Shown: positions 45,549-55,703 of the stretch, one piece after another
Layout: each line of letters begins with the position of its first letter
Position numbering within the stretch: the stretch's first letter is position 1
NCBI GenBank assembly: GCA_002150815.3
Contig: NDFF03000328.1
Coordinates: 124,001-188,000 of the forward strand
DNA length: 64,000 nucleotides
Source of the DNA: Grammothele lineata
Lineage: Eukaryota > Basidiomycota > Agaricomycetes > Polyporales > Polyporaceae
Reading direction: 5' to 3'
Made by a program: the position numbers and the translations under genes
The notes under the pieces: generated by a model
Databases searched by the model: none
What the model saw: the letters and a program-made list of their open reading frames with translations, nothing else
What the model was told of the DNA's origin: nothing

Positions 45549-46202
45549 TCAAGTAGAACTTAGCGTAGTACTTGGCGCAAGCCCCAAATCCGTAGCCACT
45601 GTAGCGGTCAGCCCCTCTTCCGACGTGTCCTTGAGACCCCGATGCTCGCGCAAGTGTATCCACCGCTCCATCCCTTTTAACGCGTCTCCCACATCTCTCT
45701 CTAGGGTTCCCAGCAAGGAGGCGCTCTTGTCCAGCTCTCAGTCTGGCCAGCAGGGCGATATGGGCCTCCAGCTTCTGCTGAATCACCTCAAGGCACCTAG
45801 CGTGTTTTTTATTCGCTGTAAGGAGCATGACGCGCATATTGTCCTCGTCAAGTTCAAGCGCAGTAGATAGCATAGCGTAGATGGCTCACCTCCGCCACAC
45901 AACGCGTCGTTGTGCCGGCAGCTGCAAGTGCAGCCGCCAGAACGCCTCGCAATCCGACCCCGAGATATGATGCATAATAATACCGTAAGGGTCCATCAAG
46001 GCTCTCTACTTCCTGGAAACGCTCTGCGTTGGCGGTGACATGGGAGATCGCGTACATCGCTTTCTGCGCGTTTTCCGCGGCCTGCTTGCATTGCCCGAGA
46101 GGTCGTGGTGGGTCCGCGCGTGGGGCTTGCAGAAATCTATTTGCATACCGGCGTGGCGCATTTCGACTGAGATCCGGGTATGATAGCGATGGACTGAGAC
46201 AT
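45549..46202 (-). pseudogene. Broken Cys/His-module gene (family member 3)
   Basis: The sequence aligns through its length with the intact gene at 50056-50733. The start MSQ.IAI.PGSQSKCA and the later parts ERFQEVES, KKHARCLEVIQQKLEAH and LREHRGLKD are recognisable. It is disabled in several ways: a TAG stop replaces a codon just before FCKPH, a one-base loss follows in the segment corresponding to DLAGQYK, and about 11 bases are missing after RLLA. No single frame covers more than a third of the protein. The intact copy is 210 residues. It is the upstream partner of tannase-like copy 1 in the duplicated block. Confidence 0.75.
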
Positions 46203-47086
46203 TGAGGGCGAGTAGGGCAGGGTGAGCTGATGAGGAGAAGAGGGGTGACCGATGGCCTTGCCGCGGTGCTATGTCTTCGAGACTTGAGTATGCCGCCCGG
46301 GCCGACCAACCCGGTCCGGCACGATACGAGCGCTTCTAACCCGTCAGCTCTTCTCCACTGACTGTCATATCCCAGTATGAGCGGTGGCTCGAAGAGCGAA
46401 GGTTGTAGCAGCTTTATAACCTCGTAGCCTTTTTTACTCACTATTTTCTTCTTCGTAAAATTGGCATAGAACGCAACAGAGGGCTGTCCCGAGTATTTGA
46501 AGAGTTCATGCGACTCGGACGCTTTACTTTGATGTTTCCACCATCACAGGAGAAGCCTTCCCCATTCGTGCTCTTGGAGAACGGCTGGTGGGGTAGCGTC
46601 TCCCTTTCACATCCCGTGCAGCTGGCCAGGATAATGCGGACGATCTTCCCCAGCGTCCAAGTCTACGAGGAGCTGGATCTAGGAGGTTGTACGAAACAGA
46701 CAAATACAAGTGGCAGGTCTCGACGAGTTCGTGTTCGGGCGGGCATTCAACGTTTAACGCTGAAGCGCGGGCATCACGTTGACTCAGAGTTCTCCTCACA
46801 GGGTACAGGCCCTCGGGTGAACGCTCTGCTTGATGTGTAGTATATGGAGATGTTTCAGGTAGTGTCTCGCGGCAGTCGCGAAAGCCTTGTTCATGACAAC
46901 ATAATCCGGAGAACACCGGTCCGTTTCTGCTCCTAGATAAAGGTACATTTGCTTAGAGACTGGGCATACCTCTCCCTTGATTGAGTATTTCTTCACGACA
47001 GATATCAACCAGGGACGCAGCGTATACTACATCCTCATCCGTTCGGACCTCGCAACGTATTTTTCCAACAATTTTCAAGGTCGGTT
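46203..47086. other. Spacer between the two duplicated blocks
   Basis: Contains the F-box relic described separately and otherwise no recognised gene. Confidence 0.5.
46510..46725 (+). pseudogene. Relic of the C-terminus of a two-exon-family F-box gene
   Basis: Three short pieces in shifting frames match the end of the F-box gene at 13955-15962. LYFDVSTIT corresponds to LHFDVSSIT, NGWWGSVSLSHPVQLARIMRTIFPS corresponds piecewise to EGWSHISLSNPVQLAKVVRTIFPN, and LYETDKYKWQV corresponds to LYERYKYKWQV. The rest of the gene is missing and the frame changes at least twice, so it cannot encode a working protein. It sits between the two copies of the segmental duplication. Confidence 0.65.
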
Positions 47087-49462
47087 TCACGCGAGTGGGG
47101 CGCACTCAAAACCACCCGAATCGGTCGGTTCTGCGCCGCGGAACACCAGGCTGGCAGGATACTACAAATTCAGAAACGTTAGTCAATAAGATAGAGTGGA
47201 CCTCCGTCGGAGACTTTTGAGCACTGACCTTGCAGACGGGACGCGTAAAATTGAGCCCATTGGCGGCAATGTTGTCGTTGTACCGCGCGGCCGTAAAGTT
47301 CTCCGGCGCGACACCTTCCTCGACCCATTTCACGATAGCTGCGACGATGTTATGCTGTGCGTCGTCGAAAAGCGGCGGATTGGTGTCCAGTGCCGCGCCA
47401 AGGGAGTTCGCGCCAGCTCCACCCTAGGGTATCTATGAGATTCTGACATTGGCTCGAGACGCCGACTACGACCAGAAGGACTCACGGAGCTGGAAAGCAG
47501 GATTTAGGCTTGATGGTAGAAGTATTTGTTGATAGGACGTACCAATGCATCATACCGCTTACGGGGAAGAGGCGATAGAAATTGTCAATCTCTAAATCCG
47601 TATGCTCATGCATGAAGGCGTGCACGGTCTCGTAATAGTGGAGCGAGTTGCCCGGGCTGATGGTCTGGTCTGCCCAGCCGACGTACTGAATGATCTTGCC
47701 GTTGTGCGGGGGACCAGCGAACCCGGTGAGGTTGGTCTTGATCGCCTGCGAACGTATCGATGAGACGGCGTGTCAAAATGCATTGTATATACCTACCATC
47801 ATGTGCCCCGGGTCAGCTTCACTCGCTATTCTCAGCGCCTCGGCGTTGTAATCCTCAATATCAAAGCTTGTATCGCTATAGACGAGATGGAAGTTAGCTG
47901 TCGGTGGGAGCTTCGAAACAAACAATGGTAACATACTTGAGGAAGAAGAAGCGGAAGAAGTCGGGGGCCACATTATCCGGTTCAGCACTTACGTAACCAA
48001 CTGTAGCGTACCCCACCTCCCCTCCCGGGTAGTAAGGGCCGAAGATATACGTCTGGTTTGCTTCGTAGTAATCGGCGTAGAGGTGCCGTATTGCAGAGAT
48101 CTGAGGGCCCGTAAGACAGGTGGACCTGTTCTGTCCGGGACGGCATGTCAAAGTCTCCGGGCGGAATCTGTGTGTGTCATTAGACGTTCGTACAGTCGGA
48201 CGCTGAGCCTCGCGGGCAGACTCGGAGAGGACGTACGAGCACACTCTTGGGTCGCTGATAAGTCCGTCTGCAAGCTGAGATGAAGGAAATCAACGTCGCG
48301 CTGCGGGAGGAGAGACACTGACGACGCACGCCGTCGAGGGCATCACACTGGCGGAGGACTTCCGGCGCAATGACGTCGATCCACACGTTCTGTGGAATAA
48401 AGCTGGTGGATGTGACGGGCCCAACAACCTGCTGGACGTGGCACGCCCAACCGTTGAGATGTGTCTGCCAGTTCGACGGGGACCCTACAACCTGAGGAGC
48501 TCTGTATCACTCGTTGTAGACGGACACAGGGGATGAAAGAGGGCTTACAACGCCATCAAAGTCGTCAGGGAATTCCTGCACTTCTTTCAGCCTGCATGAA
48601 GTCCGAAACAATGTAAGCGCGCGCGATTCTATACCTCGATCAGTAACGCATATATACCCCTGTCTACCACCTATTCATATAAAATATCAGAAATCTCACT
48701 ACCTCGTACGCATGTCCGGGCGACCCACCAGCAGAGCATCCTAGGTAGTACGACTTCTTCGCAGCATGCCCGTAGTATTGGCTGATGATCTCTTTACCAG
48801 CAACAACGCTCATGTGCATGACCCGGAATGCCCAGTCGACAATAGCGTTCTGTATACATGATTCACATAAGCCTTCTAGGTGCGGATAGGCACGACATAC
48901 GTCATTGTGAGGGCCGCCCCATGACCCGTCATAGAAAGTGCTGTTGTGGCCGGTATCTGTTGACATGCCCGCAACTACAATAATCATATTAGTACCATTC
49001 GTGGAACATAGATGGCGACTATCACTCACACCCCTGCCGCACGGCGATAAAGCCGACATCGGCCACGTTCACTAGACCAGGTACTCGTGAACATCGCTAG
49101 TGCTAGCCCCAAGGAATGCATGTGGACTTACCTCCACCACCGAGCCCCCCGTTCCCGAACGGGAGCATACGGCCATTCCATTCGTCCGGTAGCCACAGTT
49201 CCGTGGCAGCTCCAGATCCTGCCGTCGCGTTCGTGGTAATGAAAATCTGGACGCGACAGAACGCAGGCAGAGACGCGGTGCCGATCGAAGAGAACAGGTT
49301 GGTGATGTTGACGGTTGCGTTGGCTGAGAAGTGCGTGGTCGCCACAAGCGCGGTATCTGCGATGTTCGAAAACTTGAAGCTGGCGCAGGCTGCCTTGGAG
49401 CCGGAGGCGGCTGAGACAGAAAGGGCGAGCCCGAGAGCAGAGAGGAGCGTTGTAATCAGCAT
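47087..49462 (-). CDS. Tannase/feruloyl esterase family secreted hydrolase (copy 2)
   Basis: Closest paralogue of copy 1, with the same signal-peptide start (MLITTLLSALGLALS) and the same exon plan. The first exon (49462-49132) is 331 bases in both. The catalytic elements are GCSAG for the nucleophile (GCSTG in copy 1), GWADQ for the Asp, and MMHCS for the HC motif. The 13-base exon begins after the acceptor near 48673; the 4-base exon is 47489-47486 (CTCC) and again completes the Cys codon. Other landmarks are INNLF/ITNLF, DTGHNS, HLNGWACHV and FGPYYPGGE. The reading frame appears intact from start to the TGA at 47087. Likely secreted and acting on plant phenolic esters; substrate preference versus copy 1 cannot be told. 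Confidence 0.86.
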
Positions 49463-50055
49463 AGTTGAAGCTGGACGACCTGCGCTGTGCCTTCTCCCTG
49501 CGAGAGATGTGCATATATACGTCTCGGGTTCTGGAGAATCGTTGACGAGACCGGTGAACTCCCCTCTCGGCGGGGTTCTGGCCCCAATGTACTCTTGGCA
49601 CTATATGCGCGCTGGCTATTGCTGCCACCCCTTATTAACACAATATAATCAACGGCGCTCTTACGAAATGAGGAATAACGTACCGGAGCGCTGCGAAGTC
49701 GCGTAAAGGGATCCCAAGGACTTCTCCAGTGATCATGAGGGCTTCTGGGCCGAGTGTTGAAATATCAGTCCGGCTCGTGGGCGAGCGTGAAATGAAGACA
49801 TCTATCAACGCGTCGTGGCCTTGCGTTGCTTGAGGAGAGGACGTGAGACATGATTCTTCCTAAGCATACAGTGAGATGATCATACCTAAGGCTCTGGGCT
49901 ATCACATGCAAGTACTTCCGTTCGATACTTACGGCATAGAATGGGCTGAGAGCGAAAACGCATGAAATATCATGACATGGACCGGAGGAGCTTCATATTA
50001 CGCAGTCAGGCCGACAGAGAGAGGTCGCAGACAAGTACTTGGCGGAGACCGAGCC
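49463..50055. other. Promoter region of tannase-like copy 2
   Basis: The space lies between the tannase-like start and the end of the Cys/His gene. No gene is seen. Confidence 0.5.
49513..49520 (-). promoter_or_regulatory. TATA box of tannase-like copy 2
   Basis: A TATATATG-type motif on the minus strand, about 50 bases upstream of the ATG at 49462. Confidence 0.5.
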
Positions 50056-50733
50056 TCAAGGAGACAGCGTAGTACTTGGCGCAGGTCCCAGATCCGCGAC
50101 CACTGCAGCGGCCAGCTCCTCCTCCGACGCGTCCTTGAGACCCCGATGCTCGCGCAAGTGTATCCGCCAGTAACTCGCTCTGTTTTTCCACACCTGCTCC
50201 ATGCTCTTGATCGCATCTTCTGCGTTTCCGTCCAGGGTCCCCGCCCGAATCTCAGCAAGGAGGCGCTCTTGTCCTGCTCTGAGTGTGGCCAGCAGGGCGA
50301 CATGGGTCTCCCGCTTCTGCCGGATTACCTCAAGGCATCTCGCGTGTTTTTCGCTCGCTGTATTGAGCATAACGCGCGCATTTACGCCTGTCAAGTTCAA
50401 CCGAGGTGCAGAGCACAACGTAGATCGCTCACCTCCGCCGCACAACGCGTCATTATGCTGCCTCCGCCAGAACACCTCGCGATCCAGCCCCGAGATGTAA
50501 TGCATGACGATATCGTAGGCCCCATTAAAGCTCTCCACTTTCTTGAAACGTTCCGTGTTGGCAGTGACGTGGGGGATCGCGCACATCGTCTTTTGCGCGT
50601 CTTCCGCGGCCCACTTGTATTGCCCCGCGAGGTCGTGGTGAGTCCGAGCGTGGGGCTTGCAGAAGTTGTGTTTGTACACTGGGGCGGCGCACTTCGACTG
50701 GGAGCCGGGTGTTATGGCGATGCACTGAGACAT
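50056..50733 (-). CDS. Uncharacterised Cys/His-module protein (family member 4)
   Basis: Two exons (50733-50433, 50387-50056) give 210 residues. The module is near the N-terminus: C at residue 4, C at 15, then NFCKPH and ARTHHDL. It is followed by a helical region (YKWAAEDAQK, ERFKKVESF) and a second half with KHARCLEVIRQKRETHVALL and LREHRGLKDASEEELAA, probably coiled-coil. Unlike members 1 and 2 no membrane helix is seen. The module and its spacing resemble those of members 5 and 6, which also have YKAAADEA/YRAAADAA-like helices after it. No function can be named; two paired Cys plus Cys-His suggests metal binding. The start at MSQCIAI is the ATG nearest the module. It is the upstream neighbour of tannase-like copy 2. 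Confidence 0.65.
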   Translation of the reverse strand: MSQCIAITPGSQSKCAAPVYKHNFCKPHARTHHDLAGQYKWAAEDAQKTMCAIPHVTANTERFKKVESFNGAYDIVMHYISGLDREVFWRRQHNDALCGGGERSTLCSAPRLNLTGVNARVMLNTASEKHARCLEVIRQKRETHVALLATLRAGQERLLAEIRAGTLDGNAEDAIKSMEQVWKNRASYWRIHLREHRGLKDASEEELAAAVVADLGPAPSTTLSP

Positions 50734-51084
50734 TGAGAGTGCGCAGAGTGAGAGGACCTGATGAAGAGATGAGGGGAGACCGATGGCGTTTCCTGCGAAG
50801 ACGAGAAGCCTTTTCCTGGAGTATACCGTCCGGCCCGGCGCACCCGGCGCGGCCCGATACGAACGCTTATATAGCGTGCCCATCCTCGAAGTGGTGGCTC
50901 GAAGTGAGAGGGTTACTACCACCGTGTCCATGTCGCCTCAAACGTTGCTTCCTGTTATCTGGTCCCTCGCAGATTGGGGTATAATACAGCACGATACGAA
51001 ATACAACCTGTTCCGAGTATAAAAGTCTGTGCTTACTGTACAACAAAATTTACTAGCAATGCAGTGGGCCAGCGAGAGCGAAAG
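50734..51084. other. Short intergenic region
   Basis: The promoter of the Cys/His gene and the 3' end of the DUF6593 gene; nothing else is seen. Confidence 0.5.
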
Positions 51085-52127
51085 TCAGCTAAAGATGGGC
51101 TGAGAAGCAGCCGGCGTGGGCGTCAGCCGCTTTCTCTCCACAACGAGCGCCGATACGACGATGTAGTCCGCGACGTGCCAGCCGTGCGAGTAGATCTTCA
51201 GCGTCGCGGGCTTCTCTGCCGTGGCCCCCGACGCGGTGAACGCAGCGACCAGCGGCCCCGTCCGCTCGCCTGCGCCGTCCATGAAGTAGCACTACGACCC
51301 AACGTGCGGTCAGCCCGAGCGCTGGAGCCCGAGGAGAGCGCGGGACGCACGAATAGGACGGGGCTGCCTCTGCAGTACCAGCAGAGCGCGTGCGCCGGGT
51401 CCTCGTCCCAACGCCACCGCCAGAGGCGCACCTGAAGGAGAGTGTGGATGGTGACCTGCTTGCGAAGTGCGAGCTTATCGTAGGCACTTACGTGACTCCT
51501 CTTCCCGGACCACGAGGTCGAGAGCACCGAGCCGAGCATCTTCCCGGAGCCGAACATGTTTGCGGTAGCGCGCTGCGTCGAAATGCCCATCCTGAAGACG
51601 AGGAAAGCGAGGAAGAGCTTAAGTGTGACAGTAGGAAGGGGCGTCACTCACTCGAACGACCCTATGAGAGCCCCGTCCTTGAGATACCGCCGTACCACAG
51701 TAATAAACGAGGTCGGACAGAAGCAGTTCATATGGACTGAGACGTGGTACTGCACCCGCGATGACGTGTTGGCGTAGACAAGCATCTCGTTGTACCCCAT
51801 TTGCTCGAAGCTGAGGACGACAGACTTCATTGCCGGTGACCGCTCTCTTCTGCTCGAGCCCGACGTTGTCCGAGAGCGCGCGCCTCCGTCGCTCCTTGGA
51901 ACGCTGGGGGTGCTGCTGCTGGGGCCAGCACTAGAGCTGCGGCTCAGCGTTGCACTAGAGTTGCTGCTGCTACTAGGGCCACTGTTGGAGATGCTGCTTG
52001 GCCCCGGGCCCCCATCGGAATCGGTAGAAAGCGACGCATGCGAAGAGTCAGAACGGAAGAGACTCATGAGTCTGGGCCTGCGGCGGACTAAGCGTGGCGG
52101 CGGAGACGAGTCCTGCTGGAGCTGCAT
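51085..52127 (-). CDS. DUF6593 domain protein (copy B)
   Basis: Four exons (52127-51652, 51591-51492, 51431-51351, 51291-51085) give 287 residues. The first 95 residues are a Ser-rich low-complexity region (poly-Ser with Gly, Pro and Asn). The DUF6593 domain then follows: SVVLSFEQMGYNEMLVY, SFITVVRRYLKDGALIGSFE, MGISTQRAT, SGKMLGSVLS, the Trp-rich strand VRLWRWRWDED, LCWYC and the end YIVVSALVVERKRLTP. Intron positions around GSFE and the Trp-rich strand match copy A at 25531. The long Ser-rich head is absent from copy A. The function of the domain is not established. The ATG at 52127 is the first in frame; an internal Met near residue 21 (MSLFRSD) is an alternative start. Confidence 0.82.
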
Positions 52128-53073
52128 GGCTTCGGTGCCTGATGACGCTGAGCGCGAAGGATCGATAGCGACAATGGTGTCGCAGCCGTTGAGCGGGAGG
52201 AGCCGACGGCGCAGATAGCAGCGAGGAGACAGCCGAGGACAAGCGGACCAGTGGTGTGGCGGAGAGATTCAGTGAGACGGGGAAATGAAGACAGCTTCGC
52301 AGCGTCCGTTTATCTCGAGCCCATCTCCGACGCGTGTTCTGGGCGGACCGCGCGCATCGTCTCACGACTGTCAGAGCGTCAAAGAAGCTCGGCGGTGCGG
52401 GTGCCTTGTGTGTGGACGCCCCGCGGACGAGCGGCCCCAGTGCGCGCCCGAGCGGCACAGTACCGGACGCGTTTGGTCTCATTCCGCCTCGTTCGAGCAG
52501 GTTCGGGCCTCGCTCGAGGGTTTGATACGTCACCACGCGCTTTGGAGGGTGATTGTGGTCGCCTTGTGGGCTGATGGCCACCATGCGGCGGAGTCTCCTC
52601 GGGGTGCTAGGGAAGGCGACACAAAGAAGAAGCTCGTCCACGCCATATACGGACAAGTGCAAGCGGTTGTTCTCTACTCGCCGCCTTCTGGGAAGCTGCC
52701 AAGGCCAGTCTGGGCTCTGGGCTCAAGTGTGAGACCTATGTGGGTGCTAGCAAACCAGCAGAGTCTCACCGGACAACCACATACAAGGGAACAGCGGCGT
52801 ATGTAGAAGGTCGACGGTCATGGTCGACGTCAATACACAAGCTGCAGCTGCAGGCCGGAGCAGTGCTGGGGGCGTCCGGATCAAATCCCCACGGCGTCAA
52901 GCCCGTTTGTTATACAATATGACTAAGCTAGTCCTCGCGCTCCGGCCAGCTCCGGCCCAGCAACTCCGAGCGGTCCCCTCGGTACTCCACGCTGTTACAA
53001 CGCCACGTCCCTGGTATTGCTATCAGGTCCCTGCGCTGTCGATTGCAATTCATCGAAGAGAACAAGCTCACCT
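52128..53073. other. Intergenic region
   Basis: The promoter of the DUF6593 gene and the 3' side of the Cys/His gene. The open frames on both strands (for example 52285-52806) show no recognisable domain. Confidence 0.45.
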
Positions 53074-54761
53074 TCATGCCAGTATCTTGGCTGCACCGCG
53101 CGCTACAACTGCGACTATACGCCGTACGCCGTCAGCAACTCGGTGTCGATCGCTTCTTGGAAACTTGTATGCAGCAACCGTGACAGCGGCTACGACCTGT
53201 ACGATTGCGAGGAACACGAGGTAAGTGCATTGTGGAAGTGAAGGGAAAATATGACCAAACTCACCCCGAGTGCCAGGAGTATTGACGTCGTCGTAGCCCC
53301 TATCGACTCGTCTTGCCAGTCCCTCTCGTCCGCGCTGTTCTGCTTCTCCAACGCTGCATTCTGGGACTCGAGGTCTTCCCCAAAATCACTCTCTATTGTC
53401 GCGAATGGAGTAGATGGACTTTCTGGGTAACCGCCAGGAAGCAATGGCTCAAGCACAGCCCCGAGCTCCGAGTCAGACACCTCCGAGATTGACGGCGACG
53501 GGGAGCGTGCGGCACCGTCGCATTCCTCAAGCAAGGACGGAGCGGATGGGGATATCGTGCCCTGTTCGCCTCGGGAGTCAGTCAGCACATCTGATGGGTG
53601 TGAGCAGCTGTCAGACAGCGCCCCAGGCATGGCGTCGAAAGGAGGATCGTAGGATTCGGGGAGGTCTTCGTGGACGGCTCCGAGTAGCGTGTCGACGTCG
53701 AATGTGAGAGGCGCAGGAGGGGTTATATCTATGACGTCCGGAGGAGGCGGGTTCTCCGACTCGGTAGTGATGGTGCACAACAATCCGTTCCCGCCTAGCG
53801 GTCCTGGTGAGACGAGCTCCTCAATCGTGTCCGTTACTGCTGGCTCGCGGTCATCGCATTCTCAGACGGTTTCGACAACGATCTCTACTTGTATTTCCAC
53901 AGCTTCTGGGACATCCTCGGCTGCTTCATCTGTATGCGCCGGCGGTTGGGGTCGATATTCATGTTGTGACCTCTCGAGTGCCGCTTGTAGCTCCTTTGCA
54001 AACGCCTTCTCATCCTCTTCGTTCTTCCTCTTCTGCGCATCTACGACCGCCGTGTGCTGCCGCTCTCGCTCCTCGGAAGTTCGCCGCGTCGCCTCCACTC
54101 TTGCCTGTGCCCGCCTCTCCTCCTTGGGCTTGCGCTTCCTAGCCTTGCGCGGTACAGGCGAAGCGGGCCTTGCTGGCCGCTCTAGCCTCGCGCGTACCCT
54201 CTGAGTCGCGCTTGCAGGAACCGCGCGGGGACGCTTGCTCCCTGCTTCGTTCTTCCGGAGGAGGTAGCGGCGGCGGGACTCCAAGAGTTTAAGGAGATCG
54301 TGATTGTTCCCCGCTTGCTGCTCGAGCCTCTCAAGGCGTCTGCGGTGCCCAGCGTCGGCTATATGCGCGCACAAAGGCACCCCTCAGCTTTTGTCCTCAC
54401 CCTCGGATATTATTGCGGAAAGGTGGGAGAGGCACTCACGCGTTCCGATGAACTTCCAGTCGTGCTGCTTCCTCAGCGCGAGCTCTCTCTCCGCCGCGGA
54501 CATGAACGCGCGGACGCCCTCGATGCGGGGCGTGAGCTCCTCGAACGACAGAAGACGGGCATCTTTCCGGCGAATCTGGACAGATGGACGGAGTCGGTTG
54601 GCTTCGTCCGCGGCGGCCTTGTACTCCTTGTAGGACGCGTCGTACGCGTCTGCGTGGAGCGTGCAGGTGTGGTAGCCTGAGTGGACGGGTGCAGAGCAGC
54701 GGGCTCGGCCATCGGGAAGGAGAGTGCCGCAGCGACGGCGGGTGGTGGTAGGAGAAGACAT
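53074..54761 (-). CDS. Uncharacterised long Cys/His-module protein with coiled coil and membrane helix (family member 5)
   Basis: The N-terminal module matches the other members: C at residue 11, C at 22, then HTCTLHADAY, followed by YKEYKAAADEANRLRPSVQ. Exon 1 is 54761-54440. Exon 2 begins at 54382 and contains HRRRLERLEQQAG, a Lys/Arg-rich region, and a charged stretch with strong coiled-coil character (SEERERQHTAVVDAQKRK). An in-frame TGA (53862-53864) then interrupts a frame that continues with an acidic Pro/Ser-rich region; a 48-base intron (GTCTGA ... TTGAG) would remove it. A last junction (exon end 53265, next exon 53196-53074) creates the hydrophobic segment SILLALGVVAAVTVAAYKF, probably a membrane helix, and ends in ARGAAKILA. 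Whether the TGA is intronic or a mutation decides whether this is a gene or a pseudogene. Confidence 0.5.
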
Positions 54762-55241
54762 CGTGTAGGGAGAGATATGCAAAGGGCGGGACGGACGACT
54801 GGGAGGGCATGTTGGAGCCGGATCCTAGGATGTCGGCGGAATAAGCTCAAGGTTCGCGATGGTGAATCCGGTGCTAGTCAACTGACTTGCCTTCCGGCAA
54901 GCCAGTGAGGCGGCTTCCGTCAACGTACAATAGTAGTATACAGCGAGCCTTACACGACGTCGATCAAGTTGGCGAACGATGTTCTTGTGAGCTTGCTGAA
55001 TACCCTCGCCACTACGACGTCGAACGGAAGACATCAAAAGCGATATGAATTAACACATGTGCGTAGCATAATCAAACCGAAGAACGGCCACCCCTTCCCT
55101 CCTCCCACACCACCCCTTACAGGATATCGAAAACCCCTCGCTGGTAGAAGAACGCACAGAAGATATGTTGTGACACGGAAGCTCGAAACGAGCGGCATGG
55201 ATGACGGTATGGACGCCGCGCGTCGGGTGAAGCCCTAACGC
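54762..55241. other. Intergenic region
   Basis: The promoter of the Cys/His gene at 54761 and the 3' region of hydrophobin 2. Nothing else is recognised. Confidence 0.5.
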
Positions 55242-55703
55242 TTAGAGGGTAACAGGGACACAGCCGATGTTGATGAGGCCGTCTAGAAAAATCGCTGATC
55301 AGCAAGGGCCCAGTGAAGAGAGGAAGGCAGGCAGAGCCGGGCGTACTAGCAGCGGCGCTCTCGCAGCAGACGGGCTTAGCCGTGCTGTAAAGAAAAGCTT
55401 TTGTTAGCATCCGCACTCGACAAATGCAGAAGACGGCGGGGAAGCGTACCAGGTGTTGCCGGACTCGATGCCGATGACGTTAACCGACGTGCACTCGAGG
55501 CCGACGACAACGTTCAGGTCCTGGATGACGACCCCAAGGAGGCCGTTGAGCTCGCTCGGGTTGAGGTCGCTCGCGGGCACGACTTGCTCGCAGCACTTCA
55601 TGTCGCCGGTGTTGCACTGGCCGAAGGGACCGACCTGCTGGGGGACGGGGTTCGCGGCGGCAAGGGTGAGGAGGGCAGAGAAGGCGGCGAGGGTGGCGAA
55701 CAT
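55242..55703 (-). CDS. Class I hydrophobin (copy 2)
   Basis: Paralogue of hydrophobin 1 with identical length (110 residues) and a first exon of exactly the same size (254 bases). Exons are 55703-55450, 55384-55347 and 55282-55242. A signal peptide (LLTLAAANP) is followed by the eight cysteines: CNTGDMKCC, ECTS, NTC, VCCES and NIGC. The final stretch ESAAANGLINIGCVPVTL is identical in both genes, but here an extra intron (55346-55283) falls inside the Asn codon of AAAN. The coating role is as for copy 1. TATATAAA lies upstream on the minus strand. Near-identical ends with different intron number suggest intron gain or loss after duplication. Confidence 0.94.

Larger units (their letters stand above)
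42551..46202. repeat. Segmental duplication, copy A (tannase-like gene plus Cys/His pseudogene)
   Basis: This block matches 47087-50733 in gene order, orientation and spacing. The distance between the two start codons is 1270 bases here and 1271 in copy B, and total lengths are 3652 and 3647 bases. The coding parts are clearly related base by base. Confidence 0.8.
47087..50733. repeat. Segmental duplication, copy B (tannase-like gene plus intact Cys/His gene)
   Basis: Partner of the block at 42551-46202. Gene order and spacing are the same, and here both genes are open. Confidence 0.8.
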
